A DNA stretch of 6,575 bases from positions 1 through 6,575 of the forward strand of contig DNPP01000334.1 in assembly GCA_003501365.1 (NCBI GenBank). The letters run 5' to 3'. Shown here piece after piece: positions 1 to 5,594 of this stretch. This stretch comes from Bacillota bacterium (GTDB taxonomy: Bacteria; Bacillota; UBA4882; UBA8346). A model generated the notes under the pieces. It had not been told where the DNA came from. It ran no database searches and was given only the letters and a program-made list of their open reading frames with translations. How positions within the stretch are numbered: position 1 is the first letter of the stretch; the number at the start of each line of letters is the position of its first letter. The translations under genes and the position numbers were made by a program.

Positions 1-27
1 TTGCAATTCCCCGATATTTTCTTTCAT
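1..27 (-). CDS. Start of a further operon gene (partial, cut by window edge)
   Basis: The reverse strand after cysA has an ATG at 27 followed by an open frame of nine codons (MKENIGELQ) running to the window edge. A GAGG ribosome site at 34-37 sits six bases upstream, which favours this ATG over the in-frame ATG at 33 that would abut the GAGG. The gap to the cysA stop is 32 bases and contains no terminator-like hairpin, so it is probably co-transcribed with the sulfate transporter. The product cannot be identified from nine residues. A sulfate-assimilation enzyme (PAPS/APS reductase, ATP sulfurylase) would be the expected neighbour, but that is inference from context only. Confidence 0.5.
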
Positions 28-59
28 ATTCATCCTCAATAATCAGCTTCTCAATTATC

Positions 60-1130
60 CTAACAATCCTCCGCAAATACCTTCAAATTTTGCAATTGAG
101 CATACACATGTTCACTGACTTGTAATTTCAACTGCTGATAACGTTCTTTACTCAATTCCGCCTCAATCAAATCGCCGGTGTCGCACTTCTTCAGCTCCAA
201 ATGAACCATTGGGCCGATAGCCCGAATATAGCTGACCACTGCCTCAATCGATTCGGAACCGTTCTCTTCCCGTGTAATCTCCATCTCATGAGGTCTGGCA
301 CAAGTAACCGTGGTTCCATTATGATTTGGGGATGTCCCTTCTACTGCCGATTCCGCATTACCAAACTGAATAGCGGGGTCACTGATACTGATCCGGCCCC
401 GGAATAAGTTGACATTACCGAGAAATTTATAAACAAATAAATTGGCCGGGCGGTCATACACCTCTTCCGGCGAGCCAATCTGTTCTATCTTCCCTTCATT
501 CATAATCACTACTCGATCAGCTACCTCTAACGCTTCATCCTGATCATGCGTTACAAAAATGCTGGTCAAATGGATCTCATTGTGGAGATGCCGGAGCCAA
601 CGGCGAAGCTCTTTGCGCACCTTGGCATCCAAGGCGCCGAATGGTTCATCCAGCAACATCACCCGGGGTTCCACCGCTAGGGCCCTAGCCAAAGCAATCC
701 GCTGACGTTGACCCCCCGAAAGCTGAGCCGGATAGCGACCCGCCAACCACTCCATCTGTACCAATTTAAGGAGTTCATTAACTTTGGCGCGGATTTTAGT
801 CTCGGGAGGTCGCAAGCTCCGGGGCCGCACCCTTAGACCAAAGGCCACATTTTCAAAGACCGTCATATGTTTAAATAAAGCATAATGTTGAAATACAAAT
901 CCCACTTTGCGATCGCGAACACTCAACCCGGTTGCGTCTTCCCCATGAAAAAAAATTGCTCCCGAATCCGGTATTTCCAAGCCGGCGATGATCCGTAATA
1001 ATGTTGTCTTGCCGGAACCGGAAGGTCCCAACAAGGCAACCAGCTCTCCGCTCGCCACCTCCAAATCGATATTGTGCAAAGCCTGAAAAGCGCCGAATGT
1101 CTTATTGATATTCCTTATCTCAATGCTCAT
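60..1130 (-). CDS. cysA: Sulfate/thiosulfate ABC transporter ATP-binding protein CysA
   Basis: This 356-residue protein is the cytoplasmic ATPase that powers sulfate/thiosulfate import through the CysT-CysW permease pair. The nucleotide-binding domain is complete: Walker A GPSGSGKT at 35-42, Q-loop Q81 in FVFQHYALF, signature LSGGQ at 137-141, Walker B VMLLDE at 157-162, D-loop GALD, and switch histidine H195 in FVTHDQ. The sequence around the Q-loop and the LRVRPR segment is typical of the CysA/PotA/MalK-like importer ATPases. Residues from about 236 to the end form the C-terminal regulatory (TOBE-like) extension found in CysA. Length matches the family (about 340-365). The ATG at 1130 lies 13 bases after the cysW stop with a G-rich ribosome site (GGCGGGG) just upstream. 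It is the last complete gene of the transporter operon. Molybdate or thiosulfate as alternative or additional substrates cannot be excluded. Confidence 0.95.
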   Translation of the reverse strand: MSIEIRNINKTFGAFQALHNIDLEVASGELVALLGPSGSGKTTLLRIIAGLEIPDSGAIFFHGEDATGLSVRDRKVGFVFQHYALFKHMTVFENVAFGLRVRPRSLRPPETKIRAKVNELLKLVQMEWLAGRYPAQLSGGQRQRIALARALAVEPRVMLLDEPFGALDAKVRKELRRWLRHLHNEIHLTSIFVTHDQDEALEVADRVVIMNEGKIEQIGSPEEVYDRPANLFVYKFLGNVNLFRGRISISDPAIQFGNAESAVEGTSPNHNGTTVTCARPHEMEITREENGSESIEAVVSYIRAIGPMVHLELKKCDTGDLIEAELSKERYQQLKLQVSEHVYAQLQNLKVFAEDC

Positions 1131-1143
1131 TTACCCCGCCTCG

Positions 1144-1971
1144 CTAACCCAATGACTTCTGTATATCCTTTCGTGACTTATTTTCTACCAAAATATTAAT
1201 CGCCAAAGTTACCAGCGCCAGGATAGCCAGTAATGAAGCTACCGCAAATGCCGCTGAAAACTTATATTCGTTATAGAGGATTTCTACTTGTAGGGGAATG
1301 GTGGTAGTTAGTCCCCGAATCCGGCCGGATACTACCGAAACCGCCCCAAATTCACCCATTGCCCGTGAGTTACAGAGAATAATCCCATACAACAATGCCC
1401 ATTTAATATTGGGTAACGTAATTCTGAAAAAGGTCTGCCAACCACCGGCTCCCAATACAACCGCCGCTTCTTCTTCTTCGATCCCTTGGGCTTGCATCAA
1501 TGGAATCAACTCTCGGGCGATAAAAGGAAAAGTCACCAGGAGTGTGGCGAGTATAATTCCGGGTACCGCAAAAACGATCTTTAGATTATGAGCGGCGAGC
1601 CATGGCCCGAGCCAACCCTGCAATCCAAAACATAAGACGTAAATCAACCCGGAGATCACCGGTGAAATTGCAAAGGGCAAATCAATTAATGTAATCAAGA
1701 GGTGCTTTCCGATGAATTGAAACTTGGCGATAGCCCAAGCCGCAGCCAGACCGAAGACCAGATTCAAAGGCACCACAACAGCTGCAGTCAATACCGTTAA
1801 TTGAACCGCCGCCCAAGTATCCGGTTCACGGATTGACGCCCAGTAAACTGCCACTCCCTTTTCGAAGGCCTGAAAAAATATTGCCGCGAGTGGTATGATT
1901 AAGAACAATCCGATAAAAGTCAACCCCATACTAATCAAAAAGATACGTACCATCATTGGCTTCCAATGCAT
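1144..1971 (-). CDS. cysW: Sulfate/thiosulfate ABC transporter permease CysW
   Basis: One of two integral membrane subunits of the sulfate importer. Six or so hydrophobic segments span the 275 residues, and the cytoplasmic EAA loop that docks onto CysA is at about 166-188 (EEEEAAVVLGAGGWQTFFRI...). The motif SRAMGEFGAVSVVSG at about 202-216 and the segment LIDLPFAISPVISGL are hallmarks of CysW. The longest frame begins at a GTG at 1980, but I chose the ATG at 1971 (MHWKPMMV). The sequence AGAGGTG (1978-1984) is an excellent ribosome site six bases before this ATG, whereas it would overlap the GTG. The ribosome site also overlaps the cysT stop codon, so the two permeases are probably translationally coupled. 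The C-terminal tail is basic (NKSRKDIQKSLG) and cytoplasmic. Confidence 0.94.
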   Translation of the reverse strand: MHWKPMMVRIFLISMGLTFIGLFLIIPLAAIFFQAFEKGVAVYWASIREPDTWAAVQLTVLTAAVVVPLNLVFGLAAAWAIAKFQFIGKHLLITLIDLPFAISPVISGLIYVLCFGLQGWLGPWLAAHNLKIVFAVPGIILATLLVTFPFIARELIPLMQAQGIEEEEAAVVLGAGGWQTFFRITLPNIKWALLYGIILCNSRAMGEFGAVSVVSGRIRGLTTTIPLQVEILYNEYKFSAAFAVASLLAILALVTLAINILVENKSRKDIQKSLG

Positions 1972-1977
1972 CCTTGC

Positions 1978-1984
1978 CACCTCT
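1978..1984 (-). promoter_or_regulatory. Ribosome binding site deciding the cysW start
   Basis: AGAGGTG on the minus strand lies six bases before the ATG at 1971. Because it overlaps the GTG at 1980, it supports the shorter CysW (275 residues) and not the 278-residue version. It also overlaps the cysT stop codon. Confidence 0.75.
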
Positions 1985-2813
1985 ATGCTGCGGAATAACG
2001 TTTTCTACTCCACCATTGACTCAAGTTGATGAACAGTAACAATATAAATGATAAAATCAGCATGACTACCGCGATTGCCGTAGCCCCTGCATAATCAAAT
2101 TGTTCCAGCTTGGTGACGATCAAGAGCGGTGTGATTTCCGTTCGTAACGGCATATTTCCGGAGATAAATACCACCGAACCATATTCACCTATGGCTCTGG
2201 CGAAAGCTAGGGCAAATCCCGTCAACCAGCTGGGAAAAAGGGTTGGAAAAATTATTTTTCGGTACGTTTGCCAGTGGTTTGCTCCCAAACTGAGGGCCGC
2301 TTCCTCAAGTTCTTTATCCAAATCTTGAAGTACCGGTTGAATGGTGCGAACTACAAAAGGGAAACCGATAAAAGTCAACGCTACCAACACCCCCAATTGG
2401 GTGAAAGCCACTTTGATCCCCAACGGTTCAAGAAACCGCCCAATCCATCCATTACCGGCATAAATCGAAGTCAAAGCGAGCCCCGCCACGGCTGTCGGCA
2501 TGGCAAACGGCAGATCCACCAACGCATCAAAGAGTCTTTTGCCGGGAAAACGATAGCGTACTAATACCCAGGCCACTATCATCCCAAAAAAGCCATTGAG
2601 GAGCGCTCCCAAAAAAGAGGCTGTCAGACTCAAACGGTAAGAGGCCAGGACTCGCGGGGCGGTTACTGTCTGCAAAAACCGCGGCCAGCTTAACGTAGCG
2701 GTTTTCAAAAACATGATTGCCAGCGGAATTAGTAAAATTAAACTAATATAAAAAATCGTATAACCTAAAGTCGGGCCGAAGCCCGGTAAAATACTGCGCT
2801 GTTTAATAATCAT
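1983..2813 (-). CDS. cysT: Sulfate/thiosulfate ABC transporter permease CysT (CysU)
   Basis: The second membrane subunit of the importer, 276 residues, the usual length for the family. The N-terminus begins with the typical short SILPGFGPTLGYT stretch leading into the first membrane helix (about 16-36). Diagnostic segments are LVDLPFAMPTAVAGLAL (about 98-114), the EAA loop at about 168-190 (ELEEAALSLGANHWQTY...), and ALAFARAIGEYGSVVFISGN at about 201-220. The ATG at 2813 is 16 bases after the sbp stop. No good ribosome site is visible upstream (only GGTG about 12 bases away), so translation may depend on coupling to the binding-protein gene. It pairs with CysW to form the heterodimeric channel, in the order sbp-cysT-cysW-cysA that is common for this system. 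Confidence 0.95.
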   Translation of the reverse strand: MIIKQRSILPGFGPTLGYTIFYISLILLIPLAIMFLKTATLSWPRFLQTVTAPRVLASYRLSLTASFLGALLNGFFGMIVAWVLVRYRFPGKRLFDALVDLPFAMPTAVAGLALTSIYAGNGWIGRFLEPLGIKVAFTQLGVLVALTFIGFPFVVRTIQPVLQDLDKELEEAALSLGANHWQTYRKIIFPTLFPSWLTGFALAFARAIGEYGSVVFISGNMPLRTEITPLLIVTKLEQFDYAGATAIAVVMLILSFILLLFINLSQWWSRKRYSAA

Positions 2814-2829
2814 CTATCTTTACACCAAC

Positions 2830-3846
2830 TTATTTCACTTGAAAGATCTGATCGAAAACTCCACCATCACTAAAATGTTTCTGCTGGGCTTTTTGCCAAC
2901 CGCCAAATTCATCGATAGTAAACAATTTGACTTTGGTGAATTGATTGGCATATTTCCGGGCCACCGCCTTCAAGCGAGGCCGGTAATAATTTTTAGCGGC
3001 GATTTGTTGCCCTTCCGGAGTGTACAAATATTTCAGGTAAGCCTCAGCAATGGCCCTGGTGCCATGTTTATCGACAACCTTATCCACGATTGATACCGGG
3101 GGTTCGGCCAAAATGGAGACCGAAGGAGTAATAATCTCAAATTTATCCTTACCCAATTCATTGACAGCCAGGTATGCCTCATTCTCCCAGGCAATCAATA
3201 CATCGCCGATTCCCCGTTGGACGAAGGTAGTGGTTGAACCGCGAGCTCCCGAATCCAATACCGGTACATTGCGATAGATACTGCTCACAAATTCTTTGGC
3301 TTTCTCCTGATTACCCCCGGCCTTTTTGAGCATATAACCCCAAGCGGCAAGATAATTCCAGCGGGCGCCTCCGGAAGTTTTGGGATTTGGGGTAATAACC
3401 ACAGTCCCGGGTTTAGCAAGATCTTCCCAGTCTTTAATTTCTTTGGGATTCCCTTTACGGACCAAAAAGACGATTGTAGAAGTATAGGGAGAACTATTGT
3501 ACGGTAGCCGTGATTGCCAATTTTTCGGAATGAGCCCGGCATTCTCATAGATGGCATCAATATCATAAGCCAAAGCCAAGGTAACCACGTCCGCTTCCAA
3601 ACCATCGATAACCGCTCTGGCTTGAGTGCCCGATCCACCGTGGGATTGTTGAATGGTAACGGTCTGAGCGGTTTTCTGATGCCAATATTTGGCAAAGGCT
3701 GCATTAAAATCACTATATAATTCCCGAGTAGGATCATAGGAGACATTTAAGAGCACAACATTGCCTGACGCAGCAATTGATAGCGTATTCATTAATGCAA
3801 AAGACAATAGTAGTAAAACCAACAACCCCAAAATCACTTTCTTCAT
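2830..3846 (-). CDS. sbp: Extracytoplasmic sulfate-binding protein (Sbp/CysP)
   Basis: The substrate-capturing component of the sulfate importer, 338 residues. An N-terminal signal peptide is evident: two lysines, then a hydrophobic core (ILGLLVLLLLSFALM), with likely cleavage around residues 25-28 (SIAASG). There is no lipobox cysteine, and I see no cysteine anywhere in the protein. Family landmarks are LNVSYDPTREL (33-43), HGGSGTQARAVIDGL (69-83), ADVVTLALAYDID, NPKTSGGARWNYLAAWG (154-170) and GARGSTTTFVQRGIGDVLIAWENEA (split around 200-224). The frame can be extended upstream to a TTG at 3906. I start at the ATG at 3846, because AGGAGG lies eight bases before it and the signal peptide then begins properly. 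Whether it prefers sulfate (Sbp) or thiosulfate (CysP) cannot be told from sequence alone. Confidence 0.95.
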   Translation of the reverse strand: MKKVILGLLVLLLLSFALMNTLSIAASGNVVLLNVSYDPTRELYSDFNAAFAKYWHQKTAQTVTIQQSHGGSGTQARAVIDGLEADVVTLALAYDIDAIYENAGLIPKNWQSRLPYNSSPYTSTIVFLVRKGNPKEIKDWEDLAKPGTVVITPNPKTSGGARWNYLAAWGYMLKKAGGNQEKAKEFVSSIYRNVPVLDSGARGSTTTFVQRGIGDVLIAWENEAYLAVNELGKDKFEIITPSVSILAEPPVSIVDKVVDKHGTRAIAEAYLKYLYTPEGQQIAAKNYYRPRLKAVARKYANQFTKVKLFTIDEFGGWQKAQQKHFSDGGVFDQIFQVK

Positions 3847-3854
3847 AAGTCCTG

Positions 3855-3860
3855 CCTCCT
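3855..3860 (-). promoter_or_regulatory. Ribosome binding site deciding the sbp start
   Basis: A perfect AGGAGG on the minus strand lies eight bases before the ATG at 3846. It makes the 20 extra residues of the longer TTG-started frame (from 3906) unlikely to be translated. Confidence 0.85.
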
Positions 3861-3880
3861 GATAGTTTTTCTGTTGCAGC

Positions 3881-3912
3881 GCTATGCCCGATAGCATTGA
3901 TTGCAAATCAAT
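3881..3912 (-). repeat. Two abutting perfect inverted repeats in the sbp leader
   Basis: Read on the minus strand, ATTGATT-TGC-AATCAAT (3912-3896, 7-bp arms) is followed without a gap by GCTAT-CGGGC-ATAGC (3895-3881, 5-bp arms). Neither is followed by a T tract, so they are not terminators. They sit 20 bases upstream of the sbp ribosome site. The 17-base AT-rich palindrome could be an operator for a dimeric regulator of sulfur metabolism, or the pair could be mRNA hairpins stabilising the transcript. The sequence does not distinguish these. Confidence 0.5.
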
Positions 3913-4045
3913 GGTGCAATATTGTTCGCTGTGCGCCTGCGTATTTGCAGTGTTCTAAAATTTAGGCCTTTATATTGTATTCTTTTGGCCCCATTCCGGT
4001 GTTCAAAACCGTAAATTTTAAAACCCATTACTTTACTAATATATT
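3913..4045 (-). promoter_or_regulatory. Presumed promoter/leader region of the sulfate transport operon
   Basis: The stretch between the upstream terminator and the sbp hairpins has no credible gene. It holds a perfect 9-bp inverted repeat, TAAATTTTA (4012-4020) and TAAAATTTA (3956-3964). Enclosed by it are a small CGGT/ACCG hairpin (3997-4011) and a GGCC/GGCC pair (3987-3990 with 3965-3968), so the RNA could fold as a three-way junction. AT-rich -10-like words (TACAAT, TATAAA on the minus strand, about 3970-3980) occur here. I find no -35 element at correct spacing, so the promoter is not pinned down. I looked for SAM (S-box) and T-box core sequences and did not see them. Confidence 0.4.
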
Positions 4046-4085
4046 AAAAACAAAAACTGGTATTCCTGATTGCAGATATACCAGT
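4046..4085 (-). terminator. Rho-independent terminator after the Fe-S protein gene
   Basis: On the minus strand an 8-bp perfect stem ACTGGTAT/ATACCAGT (4085-4078 with 4063-4056) encloses an A/A mismatch, a further 4-bp stem and a CAAT loop. The run TTTTGTTTTT (4055-4046) follows immediately. The T run exists only in the minus direction. It separates the ATPase/GTPase/Fe-S operon from the sulfate transport operon. It could also serve as the terminator half of an attenuator acting with the structured RNA just upstream (4097-4173). Confidence 0.88.
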
Positions 4086-4096
4086 CCTTATTGCTT

Positions 4097-4173
4097 GCCC
4101 TTGGCTAGCTTAGTAGACAAGGGCGGGGGAGACTTACATAGGCTAGCAAACAAGTCTGCGTTCAACAGCCCCC
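4097..4173 (-). ncRNA. Highly structured RNA element of unknown class with potential kissing loops
   Basis: Minus-strand reading gives two directly abutting hairpins. The first has GGGGG (4173-4169) pairing with CCCCC (4129-4125) and AGACTT (4157-4152) pairing with AAGTCT (4135-4130). These stems are contiguous on the 3' side and separated by an 11-base bulge (CTGTTGAACGC) on the 5' side. The second has GCCCTTG (4124-4118) pairing with CAAGGGC (4103-4097) around a 14-base loop. Both loops contain the self-complementary GCTAGC (4147-4142 and 4109-4104), so a 6-bp kissing interaction is possible. It starts 16 bases after the Fe-S gene stop and ends 11 bases before the terminator. I cannot assign it to a known riboswitch or RNA family. 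It may be a 3'-UTR RNA, an independently transcribed small RNA, or a riboswitch-like element for the next operon. Confidence 0.55.
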
Positions 4174-4189
4174 AATAGGCAGGATCGAC

Positions 4190-4846
4190 CTATCCGTTTT
4201 GTCCCGCCAGAATATGAATGTCTTCCACCCGGATCTGTAATCCATAGCTCTTTTGCAAAGCCATATTCACCAGCCCGGTGTGGTTAAGGTTCATCATGCA
4301 GCAGCCCGGCAAGAAGCTGACTCGAGTGCCCACTTGGGGTTCTTTTACGATATGTTCGGCTATCCCGTCAAAACCAATCATGTGATAAGCCTTAACATCC
4401 TTGACCGCTTTTTCCCGGGCGACTTTAGGTCCAACCACCCAACCGGAGATTAATCCCGTAACCGGGTCGGCCTCAATCACTTGTAACACATGCGGAATCG
4501 GACAACCCGCCCCCATCGGGCGCCCCATAACGTAATCGCCCGCTAAAATACCCATTTTTTCAACCAAGTCACCCCGAAACGGCAACACGATCTTACGGGC
4601 AGAAATCTCTCCCGGAATGGGACTGAGTACAAAATCATAGGGATGCCCTAAAACATCCACCCGGTCATATGTTGCCTCCCGCATCTGCCCCTCCGGAGCC
4701 AAGGGTTTTTCTTTATAAAATGGGCAATCACAATAGCTTTTCTGCTCACTAAGGACCGCCCGCACAAATTCTCGGCATGACCGGTCGCCGCATAAACCGC
4801 AGTTTTTACCCGGAGGATGCCATAATTCCGCTATCGTCTTATTCAT
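4190..4846 (-). CDS. Fe-S cluster-binding protein of unknown function
   Basis: A 218-residue soluble protein. Its N-terminus carries C16-x2-C19-x4-C24-x14-C39 (GKNCGLCGDRSCREF...YCDC), the spacing of the 4Fe-4S domain seen in RnfB/CODH-type proteins (PF04060-like). C41 is an additional nearby cysteine. The remainder (about 55-218) is not a fold I recognise. It has conspicuous conserved-looking blocks: GRPMGAGCPIPHV (108-120, with C115), VVGPKVAREKAVKDVKAYHM (about 137-156) and FLPGCCMMNLNHTG (178-191, with C182-C183). These could form a second metal or cofactor site. No signal peptide or membrane segment is present. The ATG at 4846 is 12 bases after the GTPase stop and has no good ribosome site, so translation is probably coupled. 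It is the last gene of a three-gene operon with an ABC-type ATPase and a metallochaperone-like GTPase, suggesting a role in metallocofactor assembly or electron delivery to that machine. Confidence 0.8.
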   Translation of the reverse strand: MNKTIAELWHPPGKNCGLCGDRSCREFVRAVLSEQKSYCDCPFYKEKPLAPEGQMREATYDRVDVLGHPYDFVLSPIPGEISARKIVLPFRGDLVEKMGILAGDYVMGRPMGAGCPIPHVLQVIEADPVTGLISGWVVGPKVAREKAVKDVKAYHMIGFDGIAEHIVKEPQVGTRVSFLPGCCMMNLNHTGLVNMALQKSYGLQIRVEDIHILAGQNG

Positions 4847-4858
4847 TTTATTGATTAT

Positions 4859-5569
4859 TCACTCTCCCCGGTATAAACAATCGGCTATATTGCCGTCTAA
4901 TTTTTTAACCACCCCAAAATGGTTACGCCAACCAATCTCCTTTTTACCAACACAGATTGTGCAAGTCCCCAAAGGCGGATTGCCTTTTAAACATAAATTA
5001 TCCTGGGATATATCCTGGGAATTTCGGATCAAATCGTATAAGCGTTGCAAGGATGTTCCCTGTAAGGCATTGGTTTCGAGCAGGGTAACCTGAGGATGGA
5101 TTTCCCGGATCTTTTGAATGAGGACTTCACGTTCAGCTTGGCTTACTAAGTCTATTTTGGTTACAACCGCAACATCGGCGAGGCTTACCATGGCCCCCAT
5201 TTTTTCCGGAGCATGGATTCCAGAGATTGAACTCAAAACGATAATTCCCAAGCCTTGATTTAAATAGGGAGAACAGCGCAGACACAAACCGGCGCTTTCC
5301 ACGATAAATAGATCCGTATTGTTTGCAAACGCCCATTCGATGGCATCACCTAGAACCATTACCCCGGCATGATCCGGGCACAGGTCGCCCGAGTATATTT
5401 TTTTGGTCAGGATGCCGAATTCGGCTTCCAGTTCGATATCTTCATAAGCCTTGACTACATCGATCTTTAAAAATGCGATCCGTATTTGATTATGGAGCTT
5501 ACTAACGATCTGCTTTACCAGAGCGGTTTTTCCGGCCGAGGGAGGTCCGGCGATAATCGCTAATTTCAA
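4859..5569 (-). CDS. HypB/UreG/CobW-like GTPase with extra cysteine motifs
   Basis: A 236-residue SIMIBI-class P-loop GTPase. It has Walker A GPPSAGKT (8-15), a Walker B/G3 region DLFIVESAG (86-94), base-recognition TKID (137-140) and NALQGTSL (167-174) as the G5-like loop. GDLCPDHA (61-68) resembles the CPH/CHLDA metal site of UreG and HypB, the nickel-inserting GTPases. Unusual for those families are a C96-x2-C99 motif directly after the ESAG switch (ESAGLCLRC) and a cysteine-bearing C-terminal extension (C193, C203-x2-C206, C231), possibly a zinc or Fe-S site. The start is a TTG at 5569. No in-frame ATG exists before the upstream stop codon at 5591-5593, and AAGGAG (5581-5586) lies 11 bases before it. 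It sits 25 bases after the ABC ATPase gene. It probably inserts a metal or gates a conformational cycle for a metalloenzyme; the client is unknown. Confidence 0.82.
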   Translation of the reverse strand: MKLAIIAGPPSAGKTALVKQIVSKLHNQIRIAFLKIDVVKAYEDIELEAEFGILTKKIYSGDLCPDHAGVMVLGDAIEWAFANNTDLFIVESAGLCLRCSPYLNQGLGIIVLSSISGIHAPEKMGAMVSLADVAVVTKIDLVSQAEREVLIQKIREIHPQVTLLETNALQGTSLQRLYDLIRNSQDISQDNLCLKGNPPLGTCTICVGKKEIGWRNHFGVVKKLDGNIADCLYRGE

Positions 5570-5580
5570 CTCAGTTTCAA

Positions 5581-5586
5581 CTCCTT
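5581..5586 (-). promoter_or_regulatory. Ribosome binding site supporting the GTPase TTG start
   Basis: AAGGAG on the minus strand lies 11 bases before the TTG at 5569. The spacing is a little long. No ATG or GTG lies in frame between the preceding stop codon and this TTG, so the Walker A motif requires this start or one very close to it. Confidence 0.6.
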
Positions 5587-5594
5587 CAACTTAT

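Noticed and set aside
2268..2564. 98-codon plus-strand open frame
   Set aside because: It is antisense to cysT, which has full family motifs and intact reading frame.
3285..3746. 153-codon open frame on the minus strand
   Set aside because: It lies entirely inside sbp in another frame, has no ribosome site, and its translation looks like a shifted reading of the real gene.
60..3846. Molybdate (ModABC) transporter as identity of the ABC importer
   Set aside because: There are two distinct permeases with CysT and CysW signatures and an Sbp-type binding protein; molybdate systems usually have one permease and a smaller binding protein.
3847..3906. Upstream extension of sbp to a TTG start
   Set aside because: The extra 20 residues would put a non-signal sequence before the signal peptide, while AGGAGG sits correctly before the ATG at 3846.
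3847..4045. SAM (S-box), T-box or cobalamin riboswitch in front of sbp
   Set aside because: I looked for the conserved core sequences of these classes by eye and did not see them; an Rfam search would be the decisive test.
3975..4178. 67-codon plus-strand open frame in the intergenic region
   Set aside because: It starts with TTG, has no ribosome site, and runs through the terminator and the structured RNA hairpins; the composition is not protein-like.
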